A stretch of 64,000 bases of DNA, from assembly GCF_902859895.1 (NCBI RefSeq), contig NZ_CADIKM010000022.1:20138-84137 (forward strand), given 5' to 3'. Shown piece by piece: positions 27,701-37,521 of the stretch. The translations under genes were made by a program, and so were the position numbers. The notes beneath the pieces were generated by a model that worked only from the letters and a program-made list of their open reading frames with translations, did not search any database and was not told the origin of the DNA. This DNA comes from Pararobbsia alpina (GTDB lineage Bacteria; Pseudomonadota; Gammaproteobacteria; Burkholderiales; Burkholderiaceae). Positions within the stretch are counted from its first letter, which is position 1. Every line of letters starts with the position of its first letter.

Positions 27701-29167
27701 ATGGGCAAGGCAACCGGTTTTCTCGAATTTGAACGCCGCAATGAGACGTATGAACCGTCGCAGGCGCGCGTCAAGCACTATAAGGAATTCGTCTTCGCAC
27801 TCTCGGACGAAGACGCGAAGATCCAGGGCGCACGCTGTATGGATTGCGGCATCCCGTTCTGCAACAACGGGTGCCCGGTCAACAACGTGATCCCCGACTT
27901 CAACGATCTGGTCTACCGGCAGGACTGGAAGGCCGCGATCGAAGTCCTGCATTCGACCAACAATTTCCCGGAATTCACGGGCCGCATCTGTCCGGCGCCG
28001 TGTGAGGCTGCGTGTACGTTGAACATCAACGACGACGCGGTCGGCATCAAGTCGATCGAACACGCGATCATCGACAAGGCCTGGAAAGAGGGCTGGGTCG
28101 AACCGCAGCCCGCCAAACACAAGACCGGCAAGAAGGTCGCAGTGGTCGGCTCGGGCCCCGCGGGTCTGGCGGCGGCACAGCAGCTCGCGCGCGCAGGCCA
28201 TGCCGTGACGGTGTTCGAGAAGAACGACCGCGCGGGCGGCCTGCTCCGGTATGGCATTCCCGACTTCAAGATGGAGAAGGGCTTGATCGACCGCCGCATC
28301 GAACAGATGGAACTCGAAGGCGTGAGCTTCCGCACGAGCGTCTTCATCGGCGGCGAAGGTTTTCCCGCGCATGTGCAGAACGGTGCGCGTGAAACGATCT
28401 CCCCCAAGGACCTGCGCGCCGAATTCGACGCGGTGGTGATCGCGGGCGGTGCCGAAATGCCGCGCGACCTGCCGGTGCCGGGGCGTGAGCTCTCGGGCAC
28501 GTACTTCGCGATGGAATTCCTGCCTCAGCAGAACAAGGTCAATGCGGGCGACGTGGTCCAGGATCAGCTCAAGGCGACCGGCAAGCATGTGATCGTGATC
28601 GGCGGCGGTGACACGGGCTCCGACTGTGTCGGTACCTCGAACCGCCATGGTGCGGCAAGCGTCATGCAGTTCGAACTGCTTCCGCAGCCGCCCGAGGAAG
28701 AGAACAAGCCGATGGTCTGGCCGTACTGGCCGATCAAGCTGCGCACCTCTTCGTCGCATGAGGAAGGCTGCTCGCGCGACTGGGCTGTGGCGACCAAGCG
28801 GCTCGAAGGCAGCAACGGCAAGATCGAGAAGCTGATTGCGGCGCGTGTCGAGTGGAAGGACGGCAAGATGCAGGAAGTGCCCGGTTCCGAATTCGAGATG
28901 AAGGCCGACCTCGTGCTGCTCGCGATGGGCTTTGTGTCGCCGGTTGGCGGTGTGCTCGACGCATTCGGCGTGGAAAAGGATGCGCGCGGCAATGCGCGCG
29001 CCTCGACCGAAGGTGACAAGGCGTACTACACAAATGTCGACAAGGTGTTCGCGGCGGGCGATATGCGCCGCGGCCAGTCGCTGGTGGTCTGGGCGATTCG
29101 CGAAGGCCGTCAGGCTGCGCGTGCGGTCGATGCCTATCTCATGGGCAGTACCGAACTGCCGCGCTGA
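27701..29167 (+). CDS. gltD: Glutamate synthase (NADPH) small subunit
   Basis: 488 residues. N-terminal Fe-S cluster cysteines in [19 protein letters not shown] and [14 protein letters not shown]-binding [21 protein letters not shown]-binding [13 protein letters not shown]. It passes electrons from NADPH to GltB. It is 114 bases after gltB in the same operon. Confidence 0.98.
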   Translation: MGKATGFLEFERRNETYEPSQARVKHYKEFVFALSDEDAKIQGARCMDCGIPFCNNGCPVNNVIPDFNDLVYRQDWKAAIEVLHSTNNFPEFTGRICPAPCEAACTLNINDDAVGIKSIEHAIIDKAWKEGWVEPQPAKHKTGKKVAVVGSGPAGLAAAQQLARAGHAVTVFEKNDRAGGLLRYGIPDFKMEKGLIDRRIEQMELEGVSFRTSVFIGGEGFPAHVQNGARETISPKDLRAEFDAVVIAGGAEMPRDLPVPGRELSGTYFAMEFLPQQNKVNAGDVVQDQLKATGKHVIVIGGGDTGSDCVGTSNRHGAASVMQFELLPQPPEEENKPMVWPYWPIKLRTSSSHEEGCSRDWAVATKRLEGSNGKIEKLIAARVEWKDGKMQEVPGSEFEMKADLVLLAMGFVSPVGGVLDAFGVEKDARGNARASTEGDKAYYTNVDKVFAAGDMRRGQSLVVWAIREGRQAARAVDAYLMGSTELPR

Positions 29168-29208
29168 TCCGCCGGTGGTTCGACGGTGAGCACGTTGTCA
29201 CGGTAAAA

Positions 29209-29243
29209 AGGAAAGGCCACCCTCGGGTGGCCTTTCGCTTTCT
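29209..29243. terminator. Bidirectional terminator between gltD and the ABC exporter gene
   Basis: GGAAAGGCCACC pairs with GGTGGCCTTTC around a CTCG loop, with A-rich 5' and T-rich 3' flanks, so it can stop transcription of both convergent genes. Confidence 0.88.
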
Positions 29244-29272
29244 CATTGCGGTCTCTGCTGTGTCTGCCGCAC

Positions 29273-31078
29273 TTACTCTTTTGCGCCAGCTACGCCTGCT
29301 ACTCCGGGCCACAGGGATCGCGCGTCCCGCAGACTTTCCCGAGGCACGGCGCGCTGGAGTTCGAGCGTTGTCGTATGGAAGCCCGCGAGCGACTCGCGAT
29401 GAGCGACGCTGACAAACGCCGTCTGCGGCAGGCGGCTCAGCAAGGTTTCGTAGATATGCCGTTCGTTCGACGCATCGAGTGCGCTGGTCGCTTCGTCGAG
29501 AAACACGAAGTCGGGTTTTTGCAGCAGCACGCGGGCCGCGGCTAGGCGCTGTTGTTCGCCTGGCGACATGCGTCGTGCCCAGTGCGTACTTTCGCCGAGC
29601 TGGTCGACATAGTCGTCGAGGTGCACGGCGTGCAGGATCTCTCGGCATGCCTCGTCAGTGAAGGCGCCCGCCTCGGACGGATAGGCCAGCGCCGCCTTTA
29701 GCGTGTCGACCGGCACGTAGCTGACCTGCGGCACAAACAGCACCCTCGCGCCGACCGGCACGACGATCGTGCCGTTGCCGAACGGCCAGAGCCCTGCGAG
29801 CGCGCGCAACAGCGTGCTCTTGCCCGAGCCCGATGCGCCGCTGATCAGCAGGCGCGCGCCGGGTTCGATGGTGGTCGAGCCGACACGCGCGAGGGGCGTC
29901 CCGTTGGGCAGGGCGAGTTCGAGATTGCGTATCTGCAGCGAGGTGACATCCGACATATGCCGGTTGATACCGCCATGTTCGGTGGCCGGCGACATGGATT
30001 CACGCGTGTGCTGTTCGTCGATCGAACGGACGAATTCACGGAGCCGGTTGACGGTCGCGCGCCAGCCTGCCAGTGTCGAGAAGCTGTTGATGAACCACGA
30101 AAACGAGTCGCTGACAGTGCCGAAGGCGTCGCCGATCTGGAACAGTACGCCGATCGGGTAGGCCCCTGCGAAGTAGCGCGGTGCGGCGATCAGGATCGGG
30201 AAGACGATGGCGATTTGACCGTAGACGGACGTAACGATCGTTAGCCGCCGCGTGTAGGACATGATCCGGCGCCAGTTGTCGTAGATGCCCTGGAATGCGC
30301 GGCTCGCGTGTTTGCGCTCGGTGTCGGCGCCGTTATAAAGCGCGACCTGTTCGGCGTTTTCACGCAGGCGGATCAACAGGAAACGGAAGTCCGCCTCGAC
30401 GCGCTGCTGCTGGTAGTTGATTGCCACCAGCGGCTTGCCGTAGCGCTGGATCACAAACGATCCGAACAAGGCGTAGATGGCCGCGGCCCACACCATGTAG
30501 CCGGGAATCGTCAGGTGGGTGCCGAACAGATTGAACGAGAGGGGCCCGGCGATGCGCCAGAGAATCACGACAAAGGAGAACAGCGTGACCACGGTCGACA
30601 GCAAGTCGAGCGACAGCGAGAGCGTCGTGCTGGCAAGCGTCTGGAGATCGTCGGTAATCCGCTGGTCGGGGTTGTCCGCGAGCCGGTCGCGTTCGATCCG
30701 GTAGAACGCATGACGATCGAGCCAGCGTTGCAGAAAGCGGTTGGTCAGCCACTTGCGCCAGCGGATCTCGAGCAGCTGCCGGAACCAGATTCGCGCCGTG
30801 ACGATGAAGATATGGGAGAACGCGAGGATCGAGAACTCGGTCAGCGAACGGGTGAAGCCGCCCCAATTTTTCGCGGAAATCGAGTTGTAGAAGCCGACAT
30901 TCCACGAATTGAAACGTACGCTGATGTAGACGAGCAGCATGTTCAGCGTGATCACCAGGGCCAGCAGACCCCACGCGCTCCATCGCTCCTCGGATACCCA
31001 GTAGGGTTTGATCAGGCTCCAGGCGGTCACCTTGGACGGGTCGGCCGGCGAAGTCGATGGGTTGATGATGGTGCTCAT
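29273..31078 (-). CDS. SbmA/BacA-type ABC transporter, fused permease and ATPase (YddA-like)
   Basis: 601 residues. The N-terminal membrane domain (to about residue 340) has the SbmA/BacA-like pattern FNSWNVGFYNSISAKNW, RWRKWLTNRFLQRWL, and NPDQRITDDLQ. The C-terminal ATPase has Walker A SGASGSGKSTLL (about 413-424), signature RMSPGEQQRLAAAR and Walker B VFLDEATSALD. Relatives import or export peptides and very-long-chain lipids; the substrate here is unknown. It is convergent with gltD and divergent from the thiamine operon. Confidence 0.9.
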   Translation of the reverse strand: MSTIINPSTSPADPSKVTAWSLIKPYWVSEERWSAWGLLALVITLNMLLVYISVRFNSWNVGFYNSISAKNWGGFTRSLTEFSILAFSHIFIVTARIWFRQLLEIRWRKWLTNRFLQRWLDRHAFYRIERDRLADNPDQRITDDLQTLASTTLSLSLDLLSTVVTLFSFVVILWRIAGPLSFNLFGTHLTIPGYMVWAAAIYALFGSFVIQRYGKPLVAINYQQQRVEADFRFLLIRLRENAEQVALYNGADTERKHASRAFQGIYDNWRRIMSYTRRLTIVTSVYGQIAIVFPILIAAPRYFAGAYPIGVLFQIGDAFGTVSDSFSWFINSFSTLAGWRATVNRLREFVRSIDEQHTRESMSPATEHGGINRHMSDVTSLQIRNLELALPNGTPLARVGSTTIEPGARLLISGASGSGKSTLLRALAGLWPFGNGTIVVPVGARVLFVPQVSYVPVDTLKAALAYPSEAGAFTDEACREILHAVHLDDYVDQLGESTHWARRMSPGEQQRLAAARVLLQKPDFVFLDEATSALDASNERHIYETLLSRLPQTAFVSVAHRESLAGFHTTTLELQRAVPRESLRDARSLWPGVAGVAGAKE

Positions 31079-31415
31079 TCAGTCTTCTCGAAAACGGAGG
31101 ATGATCGGGCAGAGTCTGGTGTGTAGCGCTTAATTGCGACTTAAGGTCGCGCCCGGATGCCCGCCACGGGCCCGCGCGAGCCAAAGGCCGTACCTTACCC
31201 GGATTGCGCCTTGTCTGTCCTCGGGAATGTGGCGAGCACAGAAAAAAAGAAAGTGGCAGGGCAGGAGCCCAGTCAGGAGAGTAGGCCGGAGCGGGCTATG
31301 CCCGAGGCACAAGCAGGGTTCCGGCGTGTTCCAAACCGGGGCGCCGCATGGCGCGGTTTCTCGCGGGGGCCGATCTGGTTTGCGGGTGCGCCGCCATTTG
31401 TGATCTAATGAACGC
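31079..31415. other. Divergent intergenic region upstream of the TPP riboswitch
   Basis: 337 bases between the ABC exporter start and the riboswitch. No gene is credible here. It must contain the promoters of the exporter (minus) and of the thiamine operon (plus). Confidence 0.5.
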
Positions 31416-31506
31416 GACGAAACAGGGGTGCTTTGCGTGCATCGCGCAAGGCTGAGAGAAGACCCTTCGCACCCGATCCGGGTAATGCCGGCGCGGGAAG
31501 TTTTCG
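31416..31506 (+). ncRNA. TPP riboswitch (THI box)
   Basis: The conserved aptamer elements occur in order: AGGGGTGC (31424-31431), CTGAGAGAAGACCCTT (31452-31467), ACCCGATCCGGGTAATGCCGGCGCGGGAAG (31471-31500 region), enclosed by a short P1 stem (GAAAC/GTTTTC). It senses thiamine pyrophosphate and represses the downstream thiOSGE genes. The variable P3 arm (TTGCGTGCATCGCGCAAG) is a short hairpin. Confidence 0.95.
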
Positions 31507-31641
31507 ACACCGCCCAGCGAGTTTTCGAAGTCCACGCGCCCCGAGCGCGCGACTGGTCGAATCGTCAGCGCGTGCCGACACGTGGCTGGCTGAGCCGGAT
31601 TTTCCGCCGCCCGTCGTGCGCTACGGCTGTTGAGGCCGTTC

Positions 31642-31694
31642 TTCCTTCCGTCCCGTTTCGTCCTGAGCTTTGCTGCCCCGTTTTTGGGAAGGAA
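31642..31694 (+). promoter_or_regulatory. Candidate Shine-Dalgarno-sequestering stem upstream of thiO
   Basis: TTCCTTCC (31642-31649) is perfectly complementary to GGAAGGAA (31687-31694), which contains the thiO ribosome-binding site. Pairing would block translation initiation at 31698. It lies about 140 bases past the aptamer and could be part of the expression platform. Confidence 0.5.
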
Positions 31695-31697
31695 TCG

Positions 31698-32897
31698 ATG
31701 GACGTGCCTGCTGCAAATTCTGCATTGAGTTTCAATCCGAGTGTCCCGTCGAGGTCGAACGCCGACTTCGCGGTGGTTGGCGGAGGCCTGATCGGGCGGT
31801 TGATCGCCTGGCGCCTCGCGGGGGCGGGCGCGCGCGTCGCATTGTATGAACAGGGCGACGCCGCGGGCCGTTCGGCCGCCGCGTGGGTCGCGGCCGCGAT
31901 GCTGGCCCCCCTTGCCGAGGCCGCCTCGGCTGAACTGCTGATCACTGAACTCGGCGCCGCCTCGCTCGAAGCATGGCCCGCGCTGCTCGCCGAACTGCCT
32001 GCGCCAGTGTTTTTCCAGCGCAATGGCACGCTCGTCGTGTGGCATCCGAGCGATCGCGCCGAAGCGACGATCTTCACGAGCCGGCTGCGCGTGAACGCGC
32101 CGGCCTCCCTGTTGAGGGGTGGCCTCGAACCGCTCTCGGGCGCACCGTTGCTCGCAGCCGAACCGGCCCTGGGTGGCCGCTTCCAGCAGGGTTTCCTGTT
32201 GCCGAATGAAGGGCAGCTCGACAACCGGCAACTGCTTGCGGCGGTTGCCGAGGGTCTCGCCGAACGGCGTGTCGAGACACATTGGAATACGCGAGTAGAG
32301 GGGGCCGAGCTCGATACGCTGCCCGCCGGCATCGTCATCGATTGCCGCGGCCTGGGCGCGAAGACCGACTGGCGCGGCCTGCGCGGCATCCGGGGCGAGG
32401 TTGCGCGCGTGCATGCGCCGGGCATCGGCCTGAGCCGCCCGGTACGACTGCTGCATCCGCGCTACCCGCTCTATATCGCGCCGAAGCAGGACGATCTCTA
32501 CGTGATCGGCGCGACCGAGATCGAGGGCGAGGACATGTCGCCGATCAGTGTGCGCTCCTCGCTCGAATTGCTGAGCGCGGCATTTTCGATCCATCCGGGG
32601 TTCGGCGAGGCGCGTATTCTCGAACTCTCGACGCAGTGCCGCCCGACACTGCCGGATCACCGTCCCCTTGTCCGTCTGGCCAGCAATCGGACAATTCGCG
32701 TCAACGGCTTGTACCGGCATGGTTATATGTTGGCGCCCGAGGTGTCGCGTGCCGCGGTCGAAATGGCGCTGGCCCACGCGGATGGGGCATTCTCCGGTAC
32801 GGACTCGGCCGGCGCCGGGTCGTTCGAACAGTGGGCCTGCGCGTCGCGCTGGCCGGCGTTGTTTGCGCGGGATGCGGACGTCCTCCAGCCGACATGA
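31698..32897 (+). CDS. thiO: FAD-dependent glycine oxidase ThiO
   Basis: 399 residues. N-terminal Rossmann motif DFAVVGGGLIGRLIAWRLA, then a DAO-family body with CRGLGAK and the C-terminal NGLYRHGYMLAPEVS, typical of ThiO. It oxidises glycine to the imine needed for the thiazole ring. The ATG at 31698 has AAGGAA 4-9 bases upstream; the open frame continues upstream through the riboswitch but that is non-coding leader. Confidence 0.93.
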   Translation: MDVPAANSALSFNPSVPSRSNADFAVVGGGLIGRLIAWRLAGAGARVALYEQGDAAGRSAAAWVAAAMLAPLAEAASAELLITELGAASLEAWPALLAELPAPVFFQRNGTLVVWHPSDRAEATIFTSRLRVNAPASLLRGGLEPLSGAPLLAAEPALGGRFQQGFLLPNEGQLDNRQLLAAVAEGLAERRVETHWNTRVEGAELDTLPAGIVIDCRGLGAKTDWRGLRGIRGEVARVHAPGIGLSRPVRLLHPRYPLYIAPKQDDLYVIGATEIEGEDMSPISVRSSLELLSAAFSIHPGFGEARILELSTQCRPTLPDHRPLVRLASNRTIRVNGLYRHGYMLAPEVSRAAVEMALAHADGAFSGTDSAGAGSFEQWACASRWPALFARDADVLQPT

Positions 32898-32916
32898 CAT
32901 CAGACAGATGACAAGT

Positions 32917-33114
32917 ATGGATATTCAGGTCAATCAACAGCCTTTGAGCTTGCCCGAGCGGGCCACCGTCGCCGACGCGCTTGCCGCGTTCGGCGCCCGG
33001 CCCCCTTTTGCGGTTGCCGTGAACGGCGCATTTGTCGCGCGTGCGCGACACGACGGCCATGTATTGAACGCGGGCGACCGCGTGGATGTGGTGCGGCCGG
33101 TGACGGGAGGGTAG
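32917..33114 (+). CDS. thiS: Sulfur carrier protein ThiS
   Basis: 65 residues, ubiquitin-like fold, with the C-terminal diglycine (RPVTGG) that is adenylated and thiocarboxylated to deliver sulfur to ThiG. Starts with MDIQVNQQPLSLPERATV; an in-frame ATG three codons earlier (32908) is an alternative. It is 19 bases after thiO. Confidence 0.93.
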   Translation: MDIQVNQQPLSLPERATVADALAAFGARPPFAVAVNGAFVARARHDGHVLNAGDRVDVVRPVTGG

Positions 33115-33220
33115 GCGCGCGTAGTAGGTCACACGCGGGCCACACGTGGGCTACACGCGGCGCGAGCTTCGCGCGCATCCGTGCGCAAACAACCGAATAC
33201 GATCGAAGAGAGATTTGCAG

Positions 33221-34027
33221 ATGGACGATACATTGGTGCTTTATGGCGAACGGTTTGCCAGCCGCGTGTTGCTGGGCACCGCGCGCTATCCGTCGCTTGC
33301 CGCGCTGGCCGAGTCGATCGAGGCATCCCGGCCGGGTATGGTGACGGTCGCGCTGCGCCGGCAGATGGCGGCCGATGCGGACAGCAGTGTCGGTTTCTTC
33401 GAGACGCTCAAGCAATATGCGGTGCCGCTGCTGCCGAACACGGCCGGCTGCCATACCGTCCAGGAAGTCGTGACCACCGCCGAGATGGCGCGGGAAGTCT
33501 TCGGCACCGACTGGATCAAGCTCGAACTGATCGGCGACGACTACACGCTCCAGCCGGATCCGCTGGGCCTCGTCGAAGCGGCGGACCTGCTGGTCCGCGC
33601 GGGATTCAAGGTGCTCCCGTATTGCACGGAAGACCTCGTGGTCGGCCGCCGCCTGCTCGACGTCGGATGCCAGGCGCTGATGCCATGGGGCGCGCCGATC
33701 GGAACGGGCAAGGGCATCGTCAATCCCTACGGGTTGCGCGTGCTGCGCGAGCGGCTGCCCGACGTGCCACTGATTGTCGATGCCGGACTTGGCGTGCCTT
33801 CGCATGCGTGCCAGGTCATGGAGTGGGGTTTCGACGGCGTGCTGCTGAACACGGCGGTCTCGCAGGCCGCGGCCCCTGCGCGCATGGCGTACGCGTTCGC
33901 GGGCGCGGTGCTGGCCGGGCGTGAAGCCTATCTGGCGGGCCCGATGCCCGAGCGCGACAGCGCCCAGGCAAGTACGCCGGTCGTCGGCATGCCGTTCTGG
34001 CACCAGGACACGGGGCATATTGCATGA
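33221..34027 (+). CDS. thiG: Thiazole synthase ThiG
   Basis: 268 residues, TIM-barrel. The Schiff-base lysine lies in [28 protein letters not shown] and [18 protein letters not shown] are the phosphate-binding and conserved segments. It builds the thiazole phosphate moiety of thiamine from DXP, dehydroglycine and ThiS thiocarboxylate. The start at 33221 follows GAAGAGAG; upstream in-frame codons lack a ribosome site. Confidence 0.96.
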   Translation: MDDTLVLYGERFASRVLLGTARYPSLAALAESIEASRPGMVTVALRRQMAADADSSVGFFETLKQYAVPLLPNTAGCHTVQEVVTTAEMAREVFGTDWIKLELIGDDYTLQPDPLGLVEAADLLVRAGFKVLPYCTEDLVVGRRLLDVGCQALMPWGAPIGTGKGIVNPYGLRVLRERLPDVPLIVDAGLGVPSHACQVMEWGFDGVLLNTAVSQAAAPARMAYAFAGAVLAGREAYLAGPMPERDSAQASTPVVGMPFWHQDTGHIA

Positions 34028-35262
34028 ACGTGCCGCCGATTCCCCTGCCCATCGACCGGGACATCTTCTGGCCGCCGGCCGACGAGCTGCTCGAAGCCGC
34101 GGACGCGATCCGCGCCCATCTTGGCAAGGACTGGCCGGCTCCTTCCGGCCGCCTGCGCCTATGCCTGAGCGCGGCGCCGGAATTCGGGCCGGGCGATGTT
34201 CGCGTGTTCATCGATGCGAAATCTCATCCGGATGAGGAACGTCTCTGGCTCGCGGCTGGCGCGGCCGTCATCGAGGCTGCGCCCGAGCGGGTCGAACTGC
34301 GCGTCGGCACGGATGTCCGCGCGTTTTCGGGTGAGCGTTCCGACGACTGGCTCGCCGCGCTCGCGGCGTTCGCCGCGTGCGACTTCAGCCTGCACGATGC
34401 GCTGACTCTGGCGCTTGCATGGCGACCGAACCCTTCGCCTTCGGTTGCGACTCCGGCACCAGTCCCGGCCTCGATCCCGACCGCAACCGCGACCCCCACT
34501 TGGATTCCGACGTCGATCTCGTCTTCGGTCGCGACCCCGGCTCCCCTCTGGCCGATCGACCTGTCGACGTTCCCGGCGATCGAAGGCTTGCGTCCGTTCA
34601 AGCACGCATTCCCGCCGTGCCCGCTCGATCTCGGCCTTTATCCGGTCGTCCCGACCGCCGACTGGGTCGAGCGCCTGCTCGAGCTGGGTGTGCGCACGGT
34701 CCAGCTGCGCAGCAAATCGACCGACGGTGCGTTCCTCGACAGGGAAATCGCGCATGCCGTGAAGGTGGCGCGGGCCTGCGACGCACGTTTGTTTATCAAC
34801 GACCACTGGCAACGCGCGATCGACGCGGGGGCCTACGGCGTCCATCTCGGTCAGGAAGACCTGCAAACCGCCGATCTCGACGCGATTGCAACCGCCGGCC
34901 TGCGACTTGGACTGTCGACTCACGGCTTCTATGAAATGCGGGTCGCCTTGCACTTCCGTCCGAGCTATCTCGCGATGGGCGCGGTCTTTCCGACCACGAC
35001 CAAACAGATGCCGACCGCACCGCAAGGCCTGGTCAGGCTTGCACACTACGTTGCACTGCTACGCGGGAAGGTACCGCTGGTGGCGATCGGCGGGATCGAC
35101 GCGTCGGTTATCGACGCGGTGCTTGCCACCAACGTGGGCAGCGCGGCCGTGGTGCGCGCGGTGACGGAAGCGGTCGATTTACGCGGCGCGGTAGAAAGTT
35201 TGCAAGCCCGTTTCACTTCCGCGCCGCAACCCGATTCGCAGTGCTCCGTAAGTGTCCGGTAA
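34024..35262 (+). CDS. thiE: Thiamine-phosphate synthase ThiE with an N-terminal extension
   Basis: 412 residues, ATGA overlap with thiG. The catalytic TIM-barrel occupies about 205-395: [63 protein letters not shown] and [14 protein letters not shown]. It joins the pyrimidine and thiazole phosphates. The first 140 residues are a separate conserved-looking domain, joined by a Ser/Thr/Pro-rich linker (about 143-180). Extended ThiE proteins are known in Burkholderiales; the role of the extra domain is not evident from sequence. Confidence 0.92.
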   Translation: MNVPPIPLPIDRDIFWPPADELLEAADAIRAHLGKDWPAPSGRLRLCLSAAPEFGPGDVRVFIDAKSHPDEERLWLAAGAAVIEAAPERVELRVGTDVRAFSGERSDDWLAALAAFAACDFSLHDALTLALAWRPNPSPSVATPAPVPASIPTATATPTWIPTSISSSVATPAPLWPIDLSTFPAIEGLRPFKHAFPPCPLDLGLYPVVPTADWVERLLELGVRTVQLRSKSTDGAFLDREIAHAVKVARACDARLFINDHWQRAIDAGAYGVHLGQEDLQTADLDAIATAGLRLGLSTHGFYEMRVALHFRPSYLAMGAVFPTTTKQMPTAPQGLVRLAHYVALLRGKVPLVAIGGIDASVIDAVLATNVGSAAVVRAVTEAVDLRGAVESLQARFTSAPQPDSQCSVSVR

Positions 35263-35304
35263 GATTTAAGGACGTCTGCCAAGGCAGGAGTCCGGCTTAA
35301 CCCC

Positions 35305-35310
35305 TATAAT
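35305..35310 (+). promoter_or_regulatory. Possible -10 box for the mla operon
   Basis: A perfect TATAAT about 28-40 bases upstream of the candidate mlaF starts. The expected -35 region (near 35282) reads AGGCAG, which is a poor match. Confidence 0.4.
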
Positions 35311-35349
35311 GCGCCGTCCGGTCAGACTTTACTTAAAGTGTCCAATTCA

Positions 35350-36174
35350 ATGCCTGATCCCATCCTGGAGTTGAAGCATGTTGAGTTCGGCTATGGCGAC
35401 ACGCCTGTGCTGTCCTCGCTCGACATGCGCTTTGGGCGTGGGCAGGTGGTCGCGGTGATGGGCGGATCGGGTTGCGGCAAGACGACGGTGCTGAGGCTGA
35501 TCGGCGGACTCGTGCGCGCGCAGCGCGGCGAAGTACTGTTCGAAGGCAAGGATATCGGCACGCTCGACGCGACCGGACTGTACGCCGCGCGTCGCCGGAT
35601 GGGCATGTTGTTCCAGTTCGGCGCGCTCTTTACTGACATGTCGGTGTTCGACAATGTGGCGTTTCCCCTTCAGGAACACACCGACTTGTCCGAGGAGATG
35701 ATCCGCGACCTCGTGCTGATGAAACTCAACGCGGTCGGCCTGCGCGGCGCGCGCGACCTGACGCCCGCCGAGATCTCGGGGGGGATGGCGCGGCGTGTGG
35801 CCTTGGCGCGCGCGATCATGCTGGACCCTTCGCTGATCATGTATGACGAGCCTTTCGCAGGGCTCGATCCGATCTCGCTCGGCATTACGGCGAACCTGAT
35901 CAGGACCTTGAACCGTGCGCTCGGGGCGACGTCGATCCTCGTCACGCACGACGTGCCGGAATCATTCGCGATCGCGGACTATGTCTATTTCATCGCCAAC
36001 GGCGGAATTCATGCACAGGGCACGCCGGCCGAACTGCGTGCCTCGAGCGACCCGGTCGTGCGGCAGTTTATCGACGCTGAACCCGACGGCCCGTTCAAGT
36101 TCCACTATGCAAACGCCGGACTCGATGCCGACTTCGGATTCGCCGCACCGGCGGGCGAGGAGAGACGCGCGTGA
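35350..36174 (+). CDS. mlaF: Phospholipid ABC transporter ATP-binding protein MlaF
   Basis: 274 residues. Walker [13 protein letters not shown], signature [15 protein letters not shown], Walker [14 protein letters not shown]. ATPase of the Mla system that maintains outer-membrane lipid asymmetry. ATG at 35350 chosen; a GTG at 35338 is in frame and equally lacks a clear ribosome site. Confidence 0.95.
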   Translation: MPDPILELKHVEFGYGDTPVLSSLDMRFGRGQVVAVMGGSGCGKTTVLRLIGGLVRAQRGEVLFEGKDIGTLDATGLYAARRRMGMLFQFGALFTDMSVFDNVAFPLQEHTDLSEEMIRDLVLMKLNAVGLRGARDLTPAEISGGMARRVALARAIMLDPSLIMYDEPFAGLDPISLGITANLIRTLNRALGATSILVTHDVPESFAIADYVYFIANGGIHAQGTPAELRASSDPVVRQFIDAEPDGPFKFHYANAGLDADFGFAAPAGEERRA

Positions 36175-36941
36175 TTGAAGCAATCGGACGCGGTTTTCTG
36201 GGGACCGTCTCGCGCACCGGTTACGGCGCGCGCATGTTCGTCAAGCTCGTGATGCTGGTGTTCCTGATGATCCGGCGGCCGCGGCTCGTGATGAAGCAGA
36301 TTCACTTTCTGGGCAACTATTCGCTGCTGATCATCGCTGTGTCCGGACTGTTCGTCGGTTTCGTGCTGGGCTTGCAGGGCTATTACACGCTCAACCGCTA
36401 CGGCTCCGAACAGGCGCTGGGCCTGCTGGTCGCACTCTCGCTCGTGCGTGAACTCGGCCCGGTCGTGACCGGCCTGCTGTTCGCCGGGCGCGCGGGAACG
36501 TCGCTGACCGCCGAGATTGGCCTCATGAAGGCCGGCGAGCAACTGACCGCGATGGAGATGATGGCCGTCGACCCGCTTGCTGTCGTGCTTGCGCCGCGCT
36601 TCTGGGCCGGTGTGATCGCGATGCCGGTGCTCGCGGCGATCTTCAGTTCGGTGGGCATCATCGGCGGCTACATCGTCGGTGTACTGATGATCGGTGTCGA
36701 TTCGGGTGCGTTCTGGTCGCAGATGCAGGGCGGCATCGATGTCTGGACCGATGTCGGCAACGGCGTGATCAAAAGTGTCGTCTTCGGATTCGCGGTGACG
36801 TTCATCGCGTTATATCAAGGCTTTGAGGCAAAACCGACGCCCGAAGGCGTGTCTCGTGCGACGACCCGTACAGTTGTGTTCGCTTCGCTGTCCGTGCTCG
36901 GACTCGATTTTCTGTTGACCGCGTTGATGTTTGCCAACTGA
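36171..36941 (+). CDS. mlaE: Phospholipid ABC transporter permease MlaE
   Basis: 256 residues, GTG start overlapping the mlaF stop. MlaE/DUF140 permease features: [39 protein letters not shown] and [18 protein letters not shown], with about five or six membrane helices. Confidence 0.96.
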   Translation: MIEAIGRGFLGTVSRTGYGARMFVKLVMLVFLMIRRPRLVMKQIHFLGNYSLLIIAVSGLFVGFVLGLQGYYTLNRYGSEQALGLLVALSLVRELGPVVTGLLFAGRAGTSLTAEIGLMKAGEQLTAMEMMAVDPLAVVLAPRFWAGVIAMPVLAAIFSSVGIIGGYIVGVLMIGVDSGAFWSQMQGGIDVWTDVGNGVIKSVVFGFAVTFIALYQGFEAKPTPEGVSRATTRTVVFASLSVLGLDFLLTALMFAN

Positions 36942-36975
36942 TGCCCGTTCAAGGTACCGATAGCTGAGATAACGA

Positions 36976-37521
36976 ATGAAGAAGAACGCACTGGATTTCT
37001 GGGTTGGCGTGTTTGTGATCCTGGGCTTTGCCGCCCTGTTGTTCCTCGCCCTCAAGGCGGGCAACCTGAGCGCCGTGTCGTTCCAGCCGACCTATGAAGT
37101 CAAGCTGAGTTTCGACAACATCGGCGGCCTCAAGCCGCGTGCGCCGGTCAAGAGCTCGGGGGTCGTGGTCGGCCGGGTCGCAAGCATCGCCTTTGACGAC
37201 AAGTCGTATCAGGCGGTGGTGACGCTGAATCTCGACAAGCAGCTCCAGTTTCCCAAGGACACATCGGCAAAGATTCTGACTTCGGGTCTGCTCGGCGAGC
37301 AATACATCGGTCTCGAACCGGGCGGCGACACGGAAATGTTGAAGCCAGGCGATACGATCACGATGACGCAGTCCGCGATCGTGCTCGAAAACCTGATCGG
37401 ACAATTCCTCTATAACAAAGCGGCCGATGCGGGGAGCAAACCCGCGGGCAGCGAGTCCCCTGCGCCGGCCGACGCGGGCGCGACGAGTGCGCCGGCCGCA
37501 TCGGAAGGGGCCAAACAATGA
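36976..37521 (+). CDS. mlaD: MCE-domain lipid-binding protein MlaD
   Basis: 181 residues: one N-terminal membrane anchor (FWVGVFVILGFAALLFLAL) and an MCE domain (VKLSFDNIGGLKPRAPVKSS, ILTSGLLGEQYIGLEPGG). It forms the periplasmic hexamer of the MlaFEDB complex. The last 30 residues are an Ala/Pro/Ser-rich tail. Confidence 0.96.
   Translation: MKKNALDFWVGVFVILGFAALLFLALKAGNLSAVSFQPTYEVKLSFDNIGGLKPRAPVKSSGVVVGRVASIAFDDKSYQAVVTLNLDKQLQFPKDTSAKILTSGLLGEQYIGLEPGGDTEMLKPGDTITMTQSAIVLENLIGQFLYNKAADAGSKPAGSESPAPADAGATSAPAASEGAKQ

Noticed and set aside
31428..31697. In-frame extension of thiO upstream through the TPP riboswitch
   Set aside because: Would translate the aptamer; the thiO core and a good ribosome site start at 31698.
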